DNA from: Cryobacterium cheniae | Lineage (GTDB): Bacteria; Actinomycetota; Actinomycetes; Actinomycetales; Microbacteriaceae | DNA length: 64,000 nt | NCBI RefSeq assembly: GCF_004403395.1 | Contig: NZ_SOGN01000026.1 | Location: forward strand, 95,829-159,828 | Direction: 5' to 3' | Part shown: positions 27,833-38,056 of the stretch, piece by piece | How the letters are laid out: each line of letters starts with the position of its first letter | Position numbering within the stretch: the stretch's first letter is position 1 | Position numbers and translations under genes: made by a program | The notes under the pieces: model-generated | Told to the model about the DNA's origin: nothing | The model's input: the letters and a program-made list of their open reading frames with translations, nothing else | Database searches by the model: none

Positions 27833-29032
27833 TCAGGCGAGCGGCGGAATCCGCTCCACCAGCAGGGCCACCCGCTGCCCGGCCGCCCGGGTGAGTACGA
27901 GCGTCGCCGACTCGGATCCCTTGAGCTTCAGACGTGTGCGCAGCGTGGCCGGATCGACATCCACGCCGCGTTTCTTGATCTCGAGCGTGCCGATGCGGCG
28001 CTCCTGCAGTGCCAGCCGCAACTTCTTCTCGTCGACGGGCAGCATCTCGAGCACCCGGAACGCGGTGGCGAAGGGGGTGCGCTGCAGGTCCCGGGAGGTG
28101 AGGTAGGCGATCCCCTCGCTCAGCATCCGCGCGTCGAGCGACCGGGCCAGGTCCCCGATCAGGCGGGCACGGATGATCGCGCCGTCGGGCTCGTAGATGT
28201 AGTCGCCCAGCACCCCCACCGGGGCGTCCTCGCTATCGCGGGGTGCGGTCAGCTCGTTCGTCCCGGTCCGGCCGAGCAGCAGGGCGGAGCGACGGATGCC
28301 GGGGCGCGCGAGGGCCCCGAACCACAGCCCCATCTCCACGAGCTTGCCGTCCACGGACACCCACTGCGCTTCGGCCTCCGCGGGGATCAGGTCGCGATCG
28401 TGCCCGGGGCCGAGCTTGACGCCGATGGGCATCCGTTCACTGAGACCGAAGACGAAATCGAGGTGCGGGGAGTAGTCCTCCGGCCGGGTCAGGCGCGAGG
28501 TGTTGGAGTGCCCGGCGGTGCGCCGGGCCGGGTCGAGCCAGGCGGCGTCGAAGCCGGACAGGTCGACGTCTTCCGCGGCCGACTGCAGCACGCTCGCGTT
28601 CTCGAACGGAGCCAGGTTGTAGCTGGCGACGCTCGCGGTCACCTCGTCGGCGTCCACCCCCGTCACCGTGAGGTCCATGGCGGCCAGGGCCATGGCGTCG
28701 CCGCCGATGCCGCAGCCGAGGTCGACGACCCGGTTCAGGGACGCGCCCGCGAAGCGACCGGCGTGCAGCGCCGCCACCCGCAGCCGGGTGGCCTGCTCGA
28801 GGCCGGCCTCCGTGAACAGCATGCGGCCGGCGAACTCGCCGAACTTGGGCACGGCCTTGGCGCGGAGCCGCGACTGGCCGAGCACCGCGGTGACCAGGTC
28901 GGGGCTGTGCCCGGCCTTGCGAAGTTCGCTGACCACCCGCACGACGTCGGCGGCCGGGTCGTACGGCGGCAACGAGTCCAGCAGGCGCAAACCGCCCGGC
29001 GATAACAGCTCGACGAGCTCTGAACGTTCCAT
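27833..29032 (-). CDS. Class I SAM-dependent methyltransferase with THUMP-like C-terminal domain
   Basis: A 399-residue cytoplasmic protein. The SAM-binding motif I is VVDLGCGIGGDAMALA at about residues 102-117, followed by the acidic VTGVDADEV. The catalytic-region motif is AAWLDPARRT. The C-terminal part (about 300-399) resembles the THUMP-like domain of actinobacterial RNA methyltransferase homologues. The substrate is unknown, probably RNA. The gene is divergent from groES. Confidence 0.75.
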   Translation of the reverse strand: MERSELVELLSPGGLRLLDSLPPYDPAADVVRVVSELRKAGHSPDLVTAVLGQSRLRAKAVPKFGEFAGRMLFTEAGLEQATRLRVAALHAGRFAGASLNRVVDLGCGIGGDAMALAAMDLTVTGVDADEVTASVASYNLAPFENASVLQSAAEDVDLSGFDAAWLDPARRTAGHSNTSRLTRPEDYSPHLDFVFGLSERMPIGVKLGPGHDRDLIPAEAEAQWVSVDGKLVEMGLWFGALARPGIRRSALLLGRTGTNELTAPRDSEDAPVGVLGDYIYEPDGAIIRARLIGDLARSLDARMLSEGIAYLTSRDLQRTPFATAFRVLEMLPVDEKKLRLALQERRIGTLEIKKRGVDVDPATLRTRLKLKGSESATLVLTRAAGQRVALLVERIPPLA

Positions 29033-29044
29033 CGTGCAAACCTA
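29033..29044 (-). promoter_or_regulatory. -10 box of an apparently leaderless methyltransferase transcript
   Basis: On the minus strand TAGGTT (29044-29039) lies six bases before ATG 29032, with no Shine-Dalgarno between. Confidence 0.5.
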
Positions 29045-29058
29045 TCAACCCTCCGCAT

Positions 29059-29085
29059 CTGGCACTCACGTTGCGTGAGTGCCAG
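29059..29085 (+). promoter_or_regulatory. CIRCE-like operator 1 (HrcA site) upstream of groES
   Basis: CTGGCACTC-N9-GAGTGCCAG has the exact CIRCE geometry (consensus TTAGCACTC-N9-GAGTGCTAA), seven of nine matches in each arm. The palindrome extends to 17 perfect base pairs (29054-29070 with 29074-29090). Confidence 0.8.
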
Positions 29086-29103
29086 ATGCGCCCTAAACTC
29101 GAC

Positions 29104-29130
29104 TTGGCACTCTCGCTGTGAGTCTGCTAA
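29104..29130 (+). promoter_or_regulatory. CIRCE-like operator 2 (HrcA site) upstream of groES
   Basis: TTGGCACTC-N9-GTCTGCTAA matches CIRCE in eight of nine and seven of nine positions. Its TTGGCA (29104-29109) may also be the -35 box, so HrcA binding would block the promoter. Centre-to-centre distance from operator 1 is 45 bases. Confidence 0.8.
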
Positions 29131-29159
29131 CTATGTCTTAGCTAAGAAAGAGGTCAACC

Positions 29160-29456
29160 GTGTCGGTCTCCATCAAGCCGCTCGAGGATCGCATCGTCAT
29201 CAAGCAGGTCGACGCAGAGCAGACCACCGCATCAGGTCTGGTCATTCCTGACACCGCCAAGGAAAAGCCCCAGGAGGGCGAAGTTGTCGCAGTCGGCCCC
29301 GGCCGCATCGACGACAACGGCAACCGCATTCCGCTCGACGTCGCCGTCGGCGACAAGGTGATCTACTCCAAGTACGGCGGAACCGAAGTCAAGTTCGGTG
29401 GCGAGGACCTCCTCGTCCTGTCGGCTCGCGACGTGCTCGCAGTCGTCGTTCGCTAG
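29160..29456 (+). CDS. groES: Co-chaperonin GroES
   Basis: GroES caps the GroEL folding chamber. The 98-residue protein has [20 protein letters not shown] at the start, the mobile loop region [15 protein letters not shown] and the [15 protein letters not shown] end. GTG 29160 follows AGAAAGAGG. No groEL follows; a terminator and rarD do, so groEL must lie elsewhere. Two CIRCE operators predict HrcA heat-shock control. Confidence 0.96.
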   Translation: MSVSIKPLEDRIVIKQVDAEQTTASGLVIPDTAKEKPQEGEVVAVGPGRIDDNGNRIPLDVAVGDKVIYSKYGGTEVKFGGEDLLVLSARDVLAVVVR

Positions 29457-29475
29457 TCACTTCCACTGATCGGTA

Positions 29476-29506
29476 GAATCCCGGATGGCCAGGCCATCCG
29501 GGATTC
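29476..29506 (+). terminator. Hairpin after groES
   Basis: GAATCCCGGATGG (29476-29488) pairs perfectly with CCATCCGGGATTC (29494-29506) around a five-base loop, 20 bases after the groES stop. No T-run follows. It ends the monocistronic groES unit. Confidence 0.7.
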
Positions 29507-29527
29507 GTCGTTAAGAAAGGCCCGCCC

Positions 29528-30487
29528 GTGGAGCCAAGCCCTTCCTCGCCCGGGAAACCCCGCTCGGCCCGCCCGGAGCGGTCGGAGCAGAGCAAAGGAC
29601 TGATCTACGCGGTCCTCGCCTACGCCCTCTGGGGCGCGTTGCCGCTCTACTTCCTGCTCCTCGCTCCGAGCGGCGCCTTCGAAATCGTGGCCTGGCGGGT
29701 TCTCTTCTCCCTGGTGTTCTGCGTTCTGCTGATCATGGTCACCCGCAAATGGCGGTCCTTTCGCGCCCTGCTGCGACGGCCCCGCATCGTCTTCACCATG
29801 GGCCTGGCCGGCCTGCTGATCTTCGTCAACTGGCAGACCTATGTCTTCGCTGCGCTCAGCGGCCACGTGGTCGAGGCTGCCCTCGGCTACTTCATCAACC
29901 CGATCGTCACCGTGTTCCTCGGCGTCATCCTGCTGCGCGAGAAGCTGCGCCTGTTGCAGTGGGTGGCGGTGGGCATCAGTCTCGGGGCCGTCGTCGTGCT
30001 CACCGTCGGTTACGGATCGCTGCCTTGGGTCTCGCTCATCCTCGCGTTCTCGTTCGGTTTCTACGGCCTGATCAAGAAGCGGGTCGGCCGCGATGTCGAT
30101 GCCGTCGCCGGTCTCACCCTCGAAACGGTCTGGCTTGCACCCATCGCCGTCGTGCAGCTGATCGTGGTGGCGTCCGTCTCCGGCCTCACCTTCGGCACCG
30201 TCTCGACCTGGCACACCGTGGGATTGCTGGCGGCCGGCGTGGTGACCGCCGTCCCGCTGCTGTTCTTCGCCGCCGCGGCCCGGCGCCTGCCTCTGACGTA
30301 CATGGGCCTGATCCAGTACTTCGCTCCGATCCTGCAATTCCTGGTCGGTGTCTTCGTGCTGCTCGAGCCCATGCCGCCCGAACGGTGGGTCGGTTTCGGC
30401 CTGGTCTGGCTGGCGCTGGTCGTTCTCACGACCGATATGGTCCTCACCGGTCGTGCGCCCCGGCGTGATTCCCTGGAACCGGCCTAA
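29528..30487 (+). CDS. rarD: EamA/RarD-family permease
   Basis: A 319-residue inner-membrane transporter of the drug/metabolite superfamily, RarD subgroup. About ten hydrophobic segments are visible, with family-typical YALWGALPLYF, RVLFSLVFC, NWQTYVFA, ALGYFINPI and LQYFAPILQFL-like IQYFAPILQF. The substrate is unknown. GTG 29528 follows AAGAAAGG. The symbol reflects the subgroup, not proven chloramphenicol resistance. Confidence 0.85.
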   Translation: MEPSPSSPGKPRSARPERSEQSKGLIYAVLAYALWGALPLYFLLLAPSGAFEIVAWRVLFSLVFCVLLIMVTRKWRSFRALLRRPRIVFTMGLAGLLIFVNWQTYVFAALSGHVVEAALGYFINPIVTVFLGVILLREKLRLLQWVAVGISLGAVVVLTVGYGSLPWVSLILAFSFGFYGLIKKRVGRDVDAVAGLTLETVWLAPIAVVQLIVVASVSGLTFGTVSTWHTVGLLAAGVVTAVPLLFFAAAARRLPLTYMGLIQYFAPILQFLVGVFVLLEPMPPERWVGFGLVWLALVVLTTDMVLTGRAPRRDSLEPA

Positions 30488-30558
30488 ACCACCGGCGGTG
30501 TCACCGGCCGCGGATCGTAACGATTTGGTCTGCGTTACCCGGATGTAACACGGTTGTC

Positions 30559-30592
30559 TTGTTTCGCGCCAGTCCTGTCAATAATGTGACAG
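30559..30592 (+). promoter_or_regulatory. Putative livJ promoter with TGTCA palindrome
   Basis: TTGTTT (30559-30564) and TAATGT (30582-30587) are 17 bases apart. The -10 region lies inside CTGTCA-N6-TGACAG (30575-30592), a perfect six-base inverted repeat likely to be an operator. Confidence 0.5.
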
Positions 30593-30645
30593 AACGGCAG
30601 TCAATCGACCGCCGGCATTTCTCATTCCTAGTCCCAAGGAGCAAC

Positions 30646-31941
30646 ATGAGCGTATTCGCGAAGGCCTCGGCCTCCCGCTCAGTCCGGGCCGTTGTCACTG
30701 GAGTCGCCATGGTCGGCGTCAGTGCGCTTCTGCTCACCGGATGCAGCAGCAACGCTGCAGAGCCGGCTGAATCGGAAGCCCCCGCCGCCAGCGGAGACGC
30801 GCAGGCCATCACGGCCGGCGACCGCGACCTCACCCTGAAGATCGGCACGATCCTTCCCCAGAGTGGTGCCCTGGCTTTCCTCGGCCCGCCCGAAGAAGCC
30901 GGTGTCGCACTGGCCGTGAAGGACATCAACGACGCGAAACTCGGACTCACCGTTGAGGCCATCTTCCGTGACTCCGGCGACACCACGACGGACACCGCGA
31001 CCGGTTCGGTGACCGACCTCCTCTCGCAGGACGTCTCGGCCATCATCGGTGCGGCATCCTCCGGCGTCTCCAAGACCGTGATCGACCAGATCACCGGTGC
31101 GGGCGTTGTGCAGTTCTCCCCGGCCAACACCTCGGCGGACTTCACCAAGTACGCCGACAAGGACCTCTACTGGCGCACCGCCCCGTCCGACCTGTTGCAG
31201 GGTGAAGTCCTGGGCACACAGATCGCCGACGACGGCAACAGCACCCTCGGCCTGATCGTGCTCAACGACTCCTACGGAACCGGCCTGGCCGAATCCACCA
31301 CGACGGCCTTCGAGGCTGCCGGCGGCGAGGTCGTCGCCACGTCGCTGTTCAACGAGGGTGACTCCAACTTCGCCGCGCAGATCTCCGAAGTGACCGCCGC
31401 CAACCCCGACGCGATCGCGCTGATCACGTTCGACCAGGCCAAGGTCATCACCCCCGCACTGGTCGGCTCCGGCTACCCGGGCGGCAATCTCTACTTCGTT
31501 GACGGCAACCTGGCTGACTACAGCAAGGACTTCGACGCGGGCATCATCACCGGAGCGAAGGGCACGCTGCCCGGGCTCGACGTGGGAACCCTCGGCGACT
31601 TCACCGACCGTCTCAAGGAGATCGACCCCACCCTGACCGACTACAGCTACGCGGCCGAGTCCTACGACGCCGTCATGCTCGTCGCGCTGGCTGCCTACGC
31701 GGCCAACGACGTCTCGGGAGAGGCCATTTCCAAGTACCTCCGCCAGGTTTCGGGTGGAACCGGCGACGGCAAGGAGGTCACCGACTTCACCGCGGGGGCC
31801 GAAGCCCTCGCGGCCGGCGACCAGGTCAACTACGACGGCTTCTCCGGCCCGGTCACGTTCGACGAGAACGGCGACCCGACCGAGGCGACCATCGGCGTTT
31901 ACGAGTACATCGAAGACAACACGTTCAAGCGCATCAACTAG
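30646..31941 (+). CDS. livJ: Branched-chain amino acid type ABC transporter, substrate-binding lipoprotein
   Basis: A 431-residue periplasmic-binding-protein-fold lipoprotein. The signal peptide ends in the lipobox LLLTGC with lipid Cys33, followed by a Ser/Ala/Glu-rich linker. The mature part shows the Leu/Ile/Val-binding family layout (LKIGTILPQSGALAFLGPPE; IGAASSGVSKTV). AAGGAG precedes the ATG. It is the only binding protein near livHMGF but is transcribed toward it rather than with it. The ligand class is inferred from the permease type. Confidence 0.88.
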   Translation: MSVFAKASASRSVRAVVTGVAMVGVSALLLTGCSSNAAEPAESEAPAASGDAQAITAGDRDLTLKIGTILPQSGALAFLGPPEEAGVALAVKDINDAKLGLTVEAIFRDSGDTTTDTATGSVTDLLSQDVSAIIGAASSGVSKTVIDQITGAGVVQFSPANTSADFTKYADKDLYWRTAPSDLLQGEVLGTQIADDGNSTLGLIVLNDSYGTGLAESTTTAFEAAGGEVVATSLFNEGDSNFAAQISEVTAANPDAIALITFDQAKVITPALVGSGYPGGNLYFVDGNLADYSKDFDAGIITGAKGTLPGLDVGTLGDFTDRLKEIDPTLTDYSYAAESYDAVMLVALAAYAANDVSGEAISKYLRQVSGGTGDGKEVTDFTAGAEALAAGDQVNYDGFSGPVTFDENGDPTEATIGVYEYIEDNTFKRIN

Positions 31942-31976
31942 TCGCTGACCGGTCCGTGACCGGGCACTGATGAGGC

Positions 31977-32004
31977 AAGGGCCCCGACTTCGGTCGGGGC
32001 CCTT
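31977..32004 (+). terminator. Intrinsic terminator after livJ
   Basis: AAGGGCCCCGAC and GTCGGGGCCCTT form a perfect 12-bp stem around a TTCG loop, followed by CTTCG. Its design matches the rplQ terminator. Confidence 0.85.
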
Positions 32005-32213
32005 CTTCGTGCGCCCGGCGCCCAGTCCAGACCCGGCGACTGTCGTCAAGCGGAGACGTCCCCGGCCGGATGTCGCCCCGGATGCCCGCGGCTCAGGTTG
32101 TGGAAGCGGGCGCACGTCAGAGCGTGCGCCACGAGCCGTAGCATGCGCCATGAGCCGCGCGGGAGCCGGGAGCACGCGCCGGGAGCGGCGTGGAGCCGGC
32201 GACGTCGCACCGG

Positions 32214-32260
32214 GCACGCAGAAGCGGCGCCCGAGGATCTCGGGCGCCGCTTCTGCGTGC
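32214..32260. terminator. 22-bp perfect hairpin between convergent liv genes
   Basis: The 22 bases at 32214-32235 pair perfectly with 32239-32260 around a three-base loop. It lies 58 bases past the livF stop and could end transcription from either side. Confidence 0.7.
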
Positions 32261-32301
32261 GGGTCGTGCGGGTCGTGCGGGTCGTGCGGGTCGTGCAGGT
32301 G
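32257..32301. repeat. 9-base tandem repeat, four perfect copies plus one degenerate
   Basis: GTGCGGGTC is repeated at 32257, 32266, 32275 and 32284, with GTGCAGGTG at 32293. The array begins in the right arm of the adjacent hairpin and ends 16 bases from the livF stop. Confidence 0.9.
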
Positions 32302-32317
32302 AAGGAGGCAGTCCCGG

Positions 32318-33088
32318 CTAGTCGTCCTGGCCGAGGGTGCCGAGGTAGAGACCGATCACCTTGGGGTCGTTCAGCAGCTCCCGGCCGGTGCCCGTATAGG
32401 CGTCGCGGCCCTGGTCGAGCACGTAGCCGCGGTCACAGATCTGCAGGCAGCGACGGGCGTTCTGCTCCACCATGATCGTGGTCACGCCGGCCTTGTTGAT
32501 CTCCTTGACCCGCAGGAACGCCTCGTCCTGGCGCACGGGGGAGAGCCCCGCGCTCGGCTCGTCGAGCAGCAGCACGTGCGGGCCCATCATCAGCGCCCGC
32601 GACATGGCCACCATCTGGCGTTCGCCGCCGGACAGCGAGCCGGCGCGCTGCTGGAGCCGTTTCCTGAGCTCCGGGAAGATCTCCGTGACGAACTCGAGGC
32701 GCTCGGTCAGACCCTTCGGCTTCAGGAACATGCCCATCTCCAGGTTCTCCTGGATGGTGAGCGTGGGGAAGACGTTGTTGGTCTGGGGCACGAAGCCGAC
32801 GCCCTTGGCCACGAGCTTGTTCGCCCTGAGGTTGGTGATGTTCTCGCCGCGAAGCAGGATTTCTCCCTCCCGCACCTTGACCTGGCCGAAGATCGACTTG
32901 AGCAGCGTGGACTTGCCCGCGCCGTTCGGGCCGATGATCCCGATCAGCTCGCCGTCGTAGGCGGTCAGGGAGCACGCGTTGAGGATGTTGACGCCCGGCA
33001 GGTAGCCGGCCGTCACCGTCTTGACCTCGACGACGGCCTGCCCGGTGGGGGTGTAGGCCGGCGCAGGGGCAGGGCTAGAGTTCGTCAA
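32318..33088 (-). CDS. livF: Branched-chain amino acid type ABC transporter ATPase LivF
   Basis: A 256-residue ABC ATPase. Walker A is GIIGPNGAGKSTLL, the Q-loop region is FVPQTNNVFPTLTI, the signature is GSLSGGERQM and Walker B is HVLLLDEPSAGLSP. An 18-residue Pro/Ala-rich extension precedes the domain. The start overlaps the livG stop by four bases. It is last in livHMGF. Confidence 0.93.
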   Translation of the reverse strand: MTNSSPAPAPAYTPTGQAVVEVKTVTAGYLPGVNILNACSLTAYDGELIGIIGPNGAGKSTLLKSIFGQVKVREGEILLRGENITNLRANKLVAKGVGFVPQTNNVFPTLTIQENLEMGMFLKPKGLTERLEFVTEIFPELRKRLQQRAGSLSGGERQMVAMSRALMMGPHVLLLDEPSAGLSPVRQDEAFLRVKEINKAGVTTIMVEQNARRCLQICDRGYVLDQGRDAYTGTGRELLNDPKVIGLYLGTLGQDD

Positions 33089-33999
33089 TCGAGCAGCTCC
33101 TTAATGGCTTCGACATGTTCGGTTTCGGCGGTCGGATCCTCGCCGAGGTCCTCGTCGTGGTGCTGGCCCAGGTAGGCGTCGATCACGGCGGGGTTGCGCA
33201 TCACCTCGTGCGGGTCACCCTCGGCGACCACGCGGCCCTCGGCCATCACGATGACCCAGTCGGCGATGTGGCGCACCATGTGCATATCGTGTTCGACGAA
33301 CAGAACCGTCATGCCCTCCGCCTTCAGGTTGAGGATGTGGTCCAGCAGCGACTGGGTCAGCGCCGGGTTCACCCCGGCCATCGGCTCGTCCAGCATCACC
33401 AGGCTCGGCTCGCTCATCAGCGCCCGCGCCATCTCGAGCAGCTTCCGCTGCCCGCCGGAGAGGCTGGCGGCGTAGTCGTCCTTCTTGGTGTCGAGCTTGA
33501 AACGTTCGAGGATGTCGAGGGCCCGCACCCTGTTCGCCTCCTCCTGCTTGCTCCAGAAGAAGGGGAAGACCGCCCGGAACAGGTTCTCGCCCGCCTGGCC
33601 CTTGGCGCCGAGCAGCATGTTGTCCATCACGGTCAAAAGCCCGAGCGCCTTGGTGAGCTGGAAGGTGCGGACCTGGCCCATCCGGGCCACCTTGAACGCG
33701 GGCATCCCCGACAGGGGGCGGCCCTCGAAGGTCCACGACCCGGTGTCGGGCTTGTCGAAGCCGGTCAGCAGGTTGAACAGGGTGGTCTTACCTGCTCCGT
33801 TGGGCCCGATCAGCGCCGTGATGGCACCGCGCGGAATCTCGACGTGGTCGACATCGACGGCCTTGAGACCGCCGAAGGTGCGGCTCACGCCGTCCGCGAC
33901 CAGGATCGGGTCGCGCTTCTTGCAGCCCGGGGAGGCCTCGCCGAGGTGCAGGTCGGTCGACTTGACCGGCTTGCCGCTGGGAACGGTGTTATTTGACAA
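33085..33999 (-). CDS. livG: Branched-chain amino acid type ABC transporter ATPase LivG
   Basis: A 304-residue ABC ATPase of the LivG type. Walker A is LIGPNGAGKTTLFNLLTG, the signature SLSGGQRKLLEMARALM and Walker B LVMLDEPMAGVNP. The LivG-type C-terminal helix region (NPAVIDAYLG) is present, then an acidic tail of about 25 residues. The start overlaps livM by 11 bases. Confidence 0.93.
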   Translation of the reverse strand: MSNNTVPSGKPVKSTDLHLGEASPGCKKRDPILVADGVSRTFGGLKAVDVDHVEIPRGAITALIGPNGAGKTTLFNLLTGFDKPDTGSWTFEGRPLSGMPAFKVARMGQVRTFQLTKALGLLTVMDNMLLGAKGQAGENLFRAVFPFFWSKQEEANRVRALDILERFKLDTKKDDYAASLSGGQRKLLEMARALMSEPSLVMLDEPMAGVNPALTQSLLDHILNLKAEGMTVLFVEHDMHMVRHIADWVIVMAEGRVVAEGDPHEVMRNPAVIDAYLGQHHDEDLGEDPTAETEHVEAIKELLD

Positions 34000-34972
34000 A
34001 GGCCAACTCCTTCTTGTTTCCGAAGATGCCCTGCGGTCTGAAGATGACTATGAGCATGATCGCCACTCCCACCAGGATGAATCGCAGCTGCCCGGCCTGG
34101 ATGCTGCTCATGAACGGAATCCAGCCGGCCTCCACCGCACGGGCGATGAACCCGGAGAAGAAGGAGAGCAGGACCCAGAAGACCATCGAGCCGATGACCG
34201 GACCGAGGATCGTCGACGCGCCGCCGAGGAGGAGGATCGCGTAGATGAAGAACGTCAGGGACGTCTGGTAGTTCGAGGGAACCACGGCACGGGGGAGCAC
34301 GAAGATCATGCCCGCGATCGTGCCGAACACGCCGCCGAGGATCAAAGACTGCATCTTGTAGGAGTAGACGTTCTTACCGAGCGCGCGCACGGCATCCTCG
34401 TCTTCACGGATCCCCTTGATCACGCGACCCCACGGGCTGCGCATGATCTGCCAGGTGAACAGGCAGGCGAGAACCACGATCGACCAGGCCACGATCCGCA
34501 GCCACCAGTCGTACTCGTTGTACTCGAAGGGGCCGAAACCGTAGCGGCCCTCCGGGATCGGGTTGAGGCCCGCGAAACCGCCCTTGTACCCGCTCAGCCC
34601 GTTCGCGGAACCGGTCAGGGACTGGAACGTGTTCGTCGTGAACAGGAGGCGCACGATCTCGGCGGCGGCGATCGTCACGATCGCGAGGTAGTCCGCCCGC
34701 AGGCGGAGGGTCGGAATGCCCAGGATCAGGGCGAAGATGACGGATGCGCCGATCCCCACCAGCACGGCACCCCAGACGGGGAAGCCGAAGCTGAGGGTGG
34801 AGATGGCGAAGCCGTAGGCGCCGAGGGCCATGAAGCCGGCCTGGCCGAAGTTCAGAAGGCCGGTGTATCCGAAGTGGATCGCCAGCCCGAGCGCCGCGAG
34901 GGCGTAGGCGGCGGTGGTCGGGCTGATCAGCTCGACGGCTGCGTTGCTAAAGATTGCTCCCCAGTCGATCAT
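33989..34972 (-). CDS. livM: Branched-chain amino acid type ABC transporter permease LivM
   Basis: A 327-residue membrane permease with about eight to nine hydrophobic segments. GYTGLLNFGQAGFMALGAYG near residue 35 and GASTILGPVIGSMVFWVL are family-typical, and the EAA-like loop is GIREDEDAVRALGKNVY. It lies 11 bases after livH and overlaps livG. Confidence 0.93.
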   Translation of the reverse strand: MIDWGAIFSNAAVELISPTTAAYALAALGLAIHFGYTGLLNFGQAGFMALGAYGFAISTLSFGFPVWGAVLVGIGASVIFALILGIPTLRLRADYLAIVTIAAAEIVRLLFTTNTFQSLTGSANGLSGYKGGFAGLNPIPEGRYGFGPFEYNEYDWWLRIVAWSIVVLACLFTWQIMRSPWGRVIKGIREDEDAVRALGKNVYSYKMQSLILGGVFGTIAGMIFVLPRAVVPSNYQTSLTFFIYAILLLGGASTILGPVIGSMVFWVLLSFFSGFIARAVEAGWIPFMSSIQAGQLRFILVGVAIMLIVIFRPQGIFGNKKELAFVK

Positions 34973-34983
34973 CGGATGCCCTT

Positions 34984-36300
34984 CTAGCCAATTCTCTCTT
35001 TGCGACCCAGGATGCCTTGCGGCCGAAGCAGCAGCACCAGGATCAACACGACAAGTGCACCGACGTATTTAAGGTCGGAGGGAAGCCACAGCGTCGACAG
35101 CTCGACGAACAGGCCGACGATGATCGAACCGATCAGGGCGCCGAAAGCGGTACCGAGTCCGCCGAGGGTCACGGCCGCGAATACGAGCAGCAGGATCTGG
35201 AAACCCATGTCCCAGCTGACGCCCGGCCGGAAGTAGGCCCAGAGGATGCCGCTGAGGCCCGCGAGGGCTCCACCGAGCACCCAGACGATCCGGATGACGC
35301 CGTCGACGTCGATCCCGCTGGCCGAAGCCAAGCTGGGATTGTCGGAGACCGCGCGGGTGGCCTTGCCGATGCGGGTGCGCAGCAGGAAGAAGGAGACGGC
35401 CAGCAGCACCACGATGCTGATGCCCATGCTGGCCAGGTCGATCAGCGAGAGCCGGATCGGACCGAACTTCAGGTCGGCCAGGCCGGAGCCCGGAAGCTGG
35501 CTGGTTCCGCCGCCGACGAAGATCTGGAACAGGTAGCGCAGGGCGAGGGAGAGCCCGATGCTCACGATCATCAGCGGGATCAGACCCACGCCCTTGCGCC
35601 GCAACGGTTTCCAGATCACCGCATCGAGGCTCCAGCCGAGGCCCGCGCTGAGCGCGACCGCGACGATGATCGCCAGCCAGATCGGCACCCCCAGGGTGAC
35701 CGAGAAGAGCAGGGTCATCAACGCACCGAAGGTGATCATCTCCGCGTGCGCGAAGTTGCTCAGCCCGGTGGTGCCGAAGATCAGGGACAGCCCGATGGCG
35801 GCCAGGGCCAGCAGCAGGCCGAAGTTCAGCCCGTTGACGAAGCGGTTGATGAACTGGTCGAAGAAGCTGACCGTGGTGCGTGTGCCCTCGCCGAGGAAGA
35901 AGTTGACCGACTTCACCTTGGTGAGCGCGAACTCCGCCTCGATGACGCTGCCGCCCTTGGCGACGACAACGCCCTTCGGGAGGGTGTCCTCATCGAGGGT
36001 GACGGTGTAGGTGGCCTTTTCGGGCACCCCGACCTTCCATTTGCCGTCGACGCCCGTTTCCACGGATGCCTCATAGCCGGCCCCCTCGACGGTGATCAGC
36101 ACGTTGTCGAGCGGTTTCTGGTCGAACTGCACATTGCCGGTGAGGACGTAGTCGTACTCGTCGGTTCCGACCTCGTCCGCGTGAGCCGGACCGGCGGACA
36201 CGGTGGCGAATGTGGACATCGTCAAGGCTGCGAAGAGCAGGCCGAGAAAGATCACCAGCATCCTGGGTGAGAATCTGCGAACAGCTTCAGTGGAATTCAC
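34984..36300 (-). CDS. livH: LivH-type permease fused to a signal peptide and beta-sandwich-like domain
   Basis: A 438-residue protein, about 140 longer than usual LivH. Residues 14-41 are a signal peptide ending in PAHA. Residues 45-125 form a beta-rich domain (LTGNVQFDQKPLDNVLITVE, DGKWKVGVP, LPKGVVV) resembling carboxypeptidase-regulatory/CNA-B-like folds. The permease starts near residue 148 with LNFGLLLALAAIGLSLIFG and keeps GLSNFAHAEMITFGA and GGLGTAFGALIGSIIVG. GTG 36300 follows GGAGG by five bases. The extra domain should face outside, possibly helping the binding protein dock. Confidence 0.85.
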   Translation of the reverse strand: MNSTEAVRRFSPRMLVIFLGLLFAALTMSTFATVSAGPAHADEVGTDEYDYVLTGNVQFDQKPLDNVLITVEGAGYEASVETGVDGKWKVGVPEKATYTVTLDEDTLPKGVVVAKGGSVIEAEFALTKVKSVNFFLGEGTRTTVSFFDQFINRFVNGLNFGLLLALAAIGLSLIFGTTGLSNFAHAEMITFGALMTLLFSVTLGVPIWLAIIVAVALSAGLGWSLDAVIWKPLRRKGVGLIPLMIVSIGLSLALRYLFQIFVGGGTSQLPGSGLADLKFGPIRLSLIDLASMGISIVVLLAVSFFLLRTRIGKATRAVSDNPSLASASGIDVDGVIRIVWVLGGALAGLSGILWAYFRPGVSWDMGFQILLLVFAAVTLGGLGTAFGALIGSIIVGLFVELSTLWLPSDLKYVGALVVLILVLLLRPQGILGRKERIG

Positions 36301-36424
36301 TGCACCTCCATGGCGGCACCGTTGGGTTTGTGACCGAGCGTGCCCCGGGTCTCACCTACCAACATCTTTGTTGACAGTAATTGACGATTATGTCGCAGAA
36401 GTCACGACGGCGGTCGGAACTGCC

Positions 36425-38041
<1,617 letters not shown>

Positions 38042-38056
38042 GGGGTGTGAGATCGG

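Larger units (their letters stand above)
31942..32317. other. Non-coding gap between convergent livJ and livF
   Basis: This 376-base gap holds the livJ terminator (31977-32004), a very strong 22-bp hairpin (32214-32260) and a 9-base repeat array (32257-32301). The stretch 32010-32210 is GC-rich with short GGAGC/GCGCC echoes. I see no coding potential, tRNA or promoter in it. Confidence 0.75.

Noticed and set aside
32257..32301. CRISPR-like look of regularly spaced GTGCGGGTC
   Set aside because: The units are directly adjacent without spacers and only nine bases long, and no cas gene is present.
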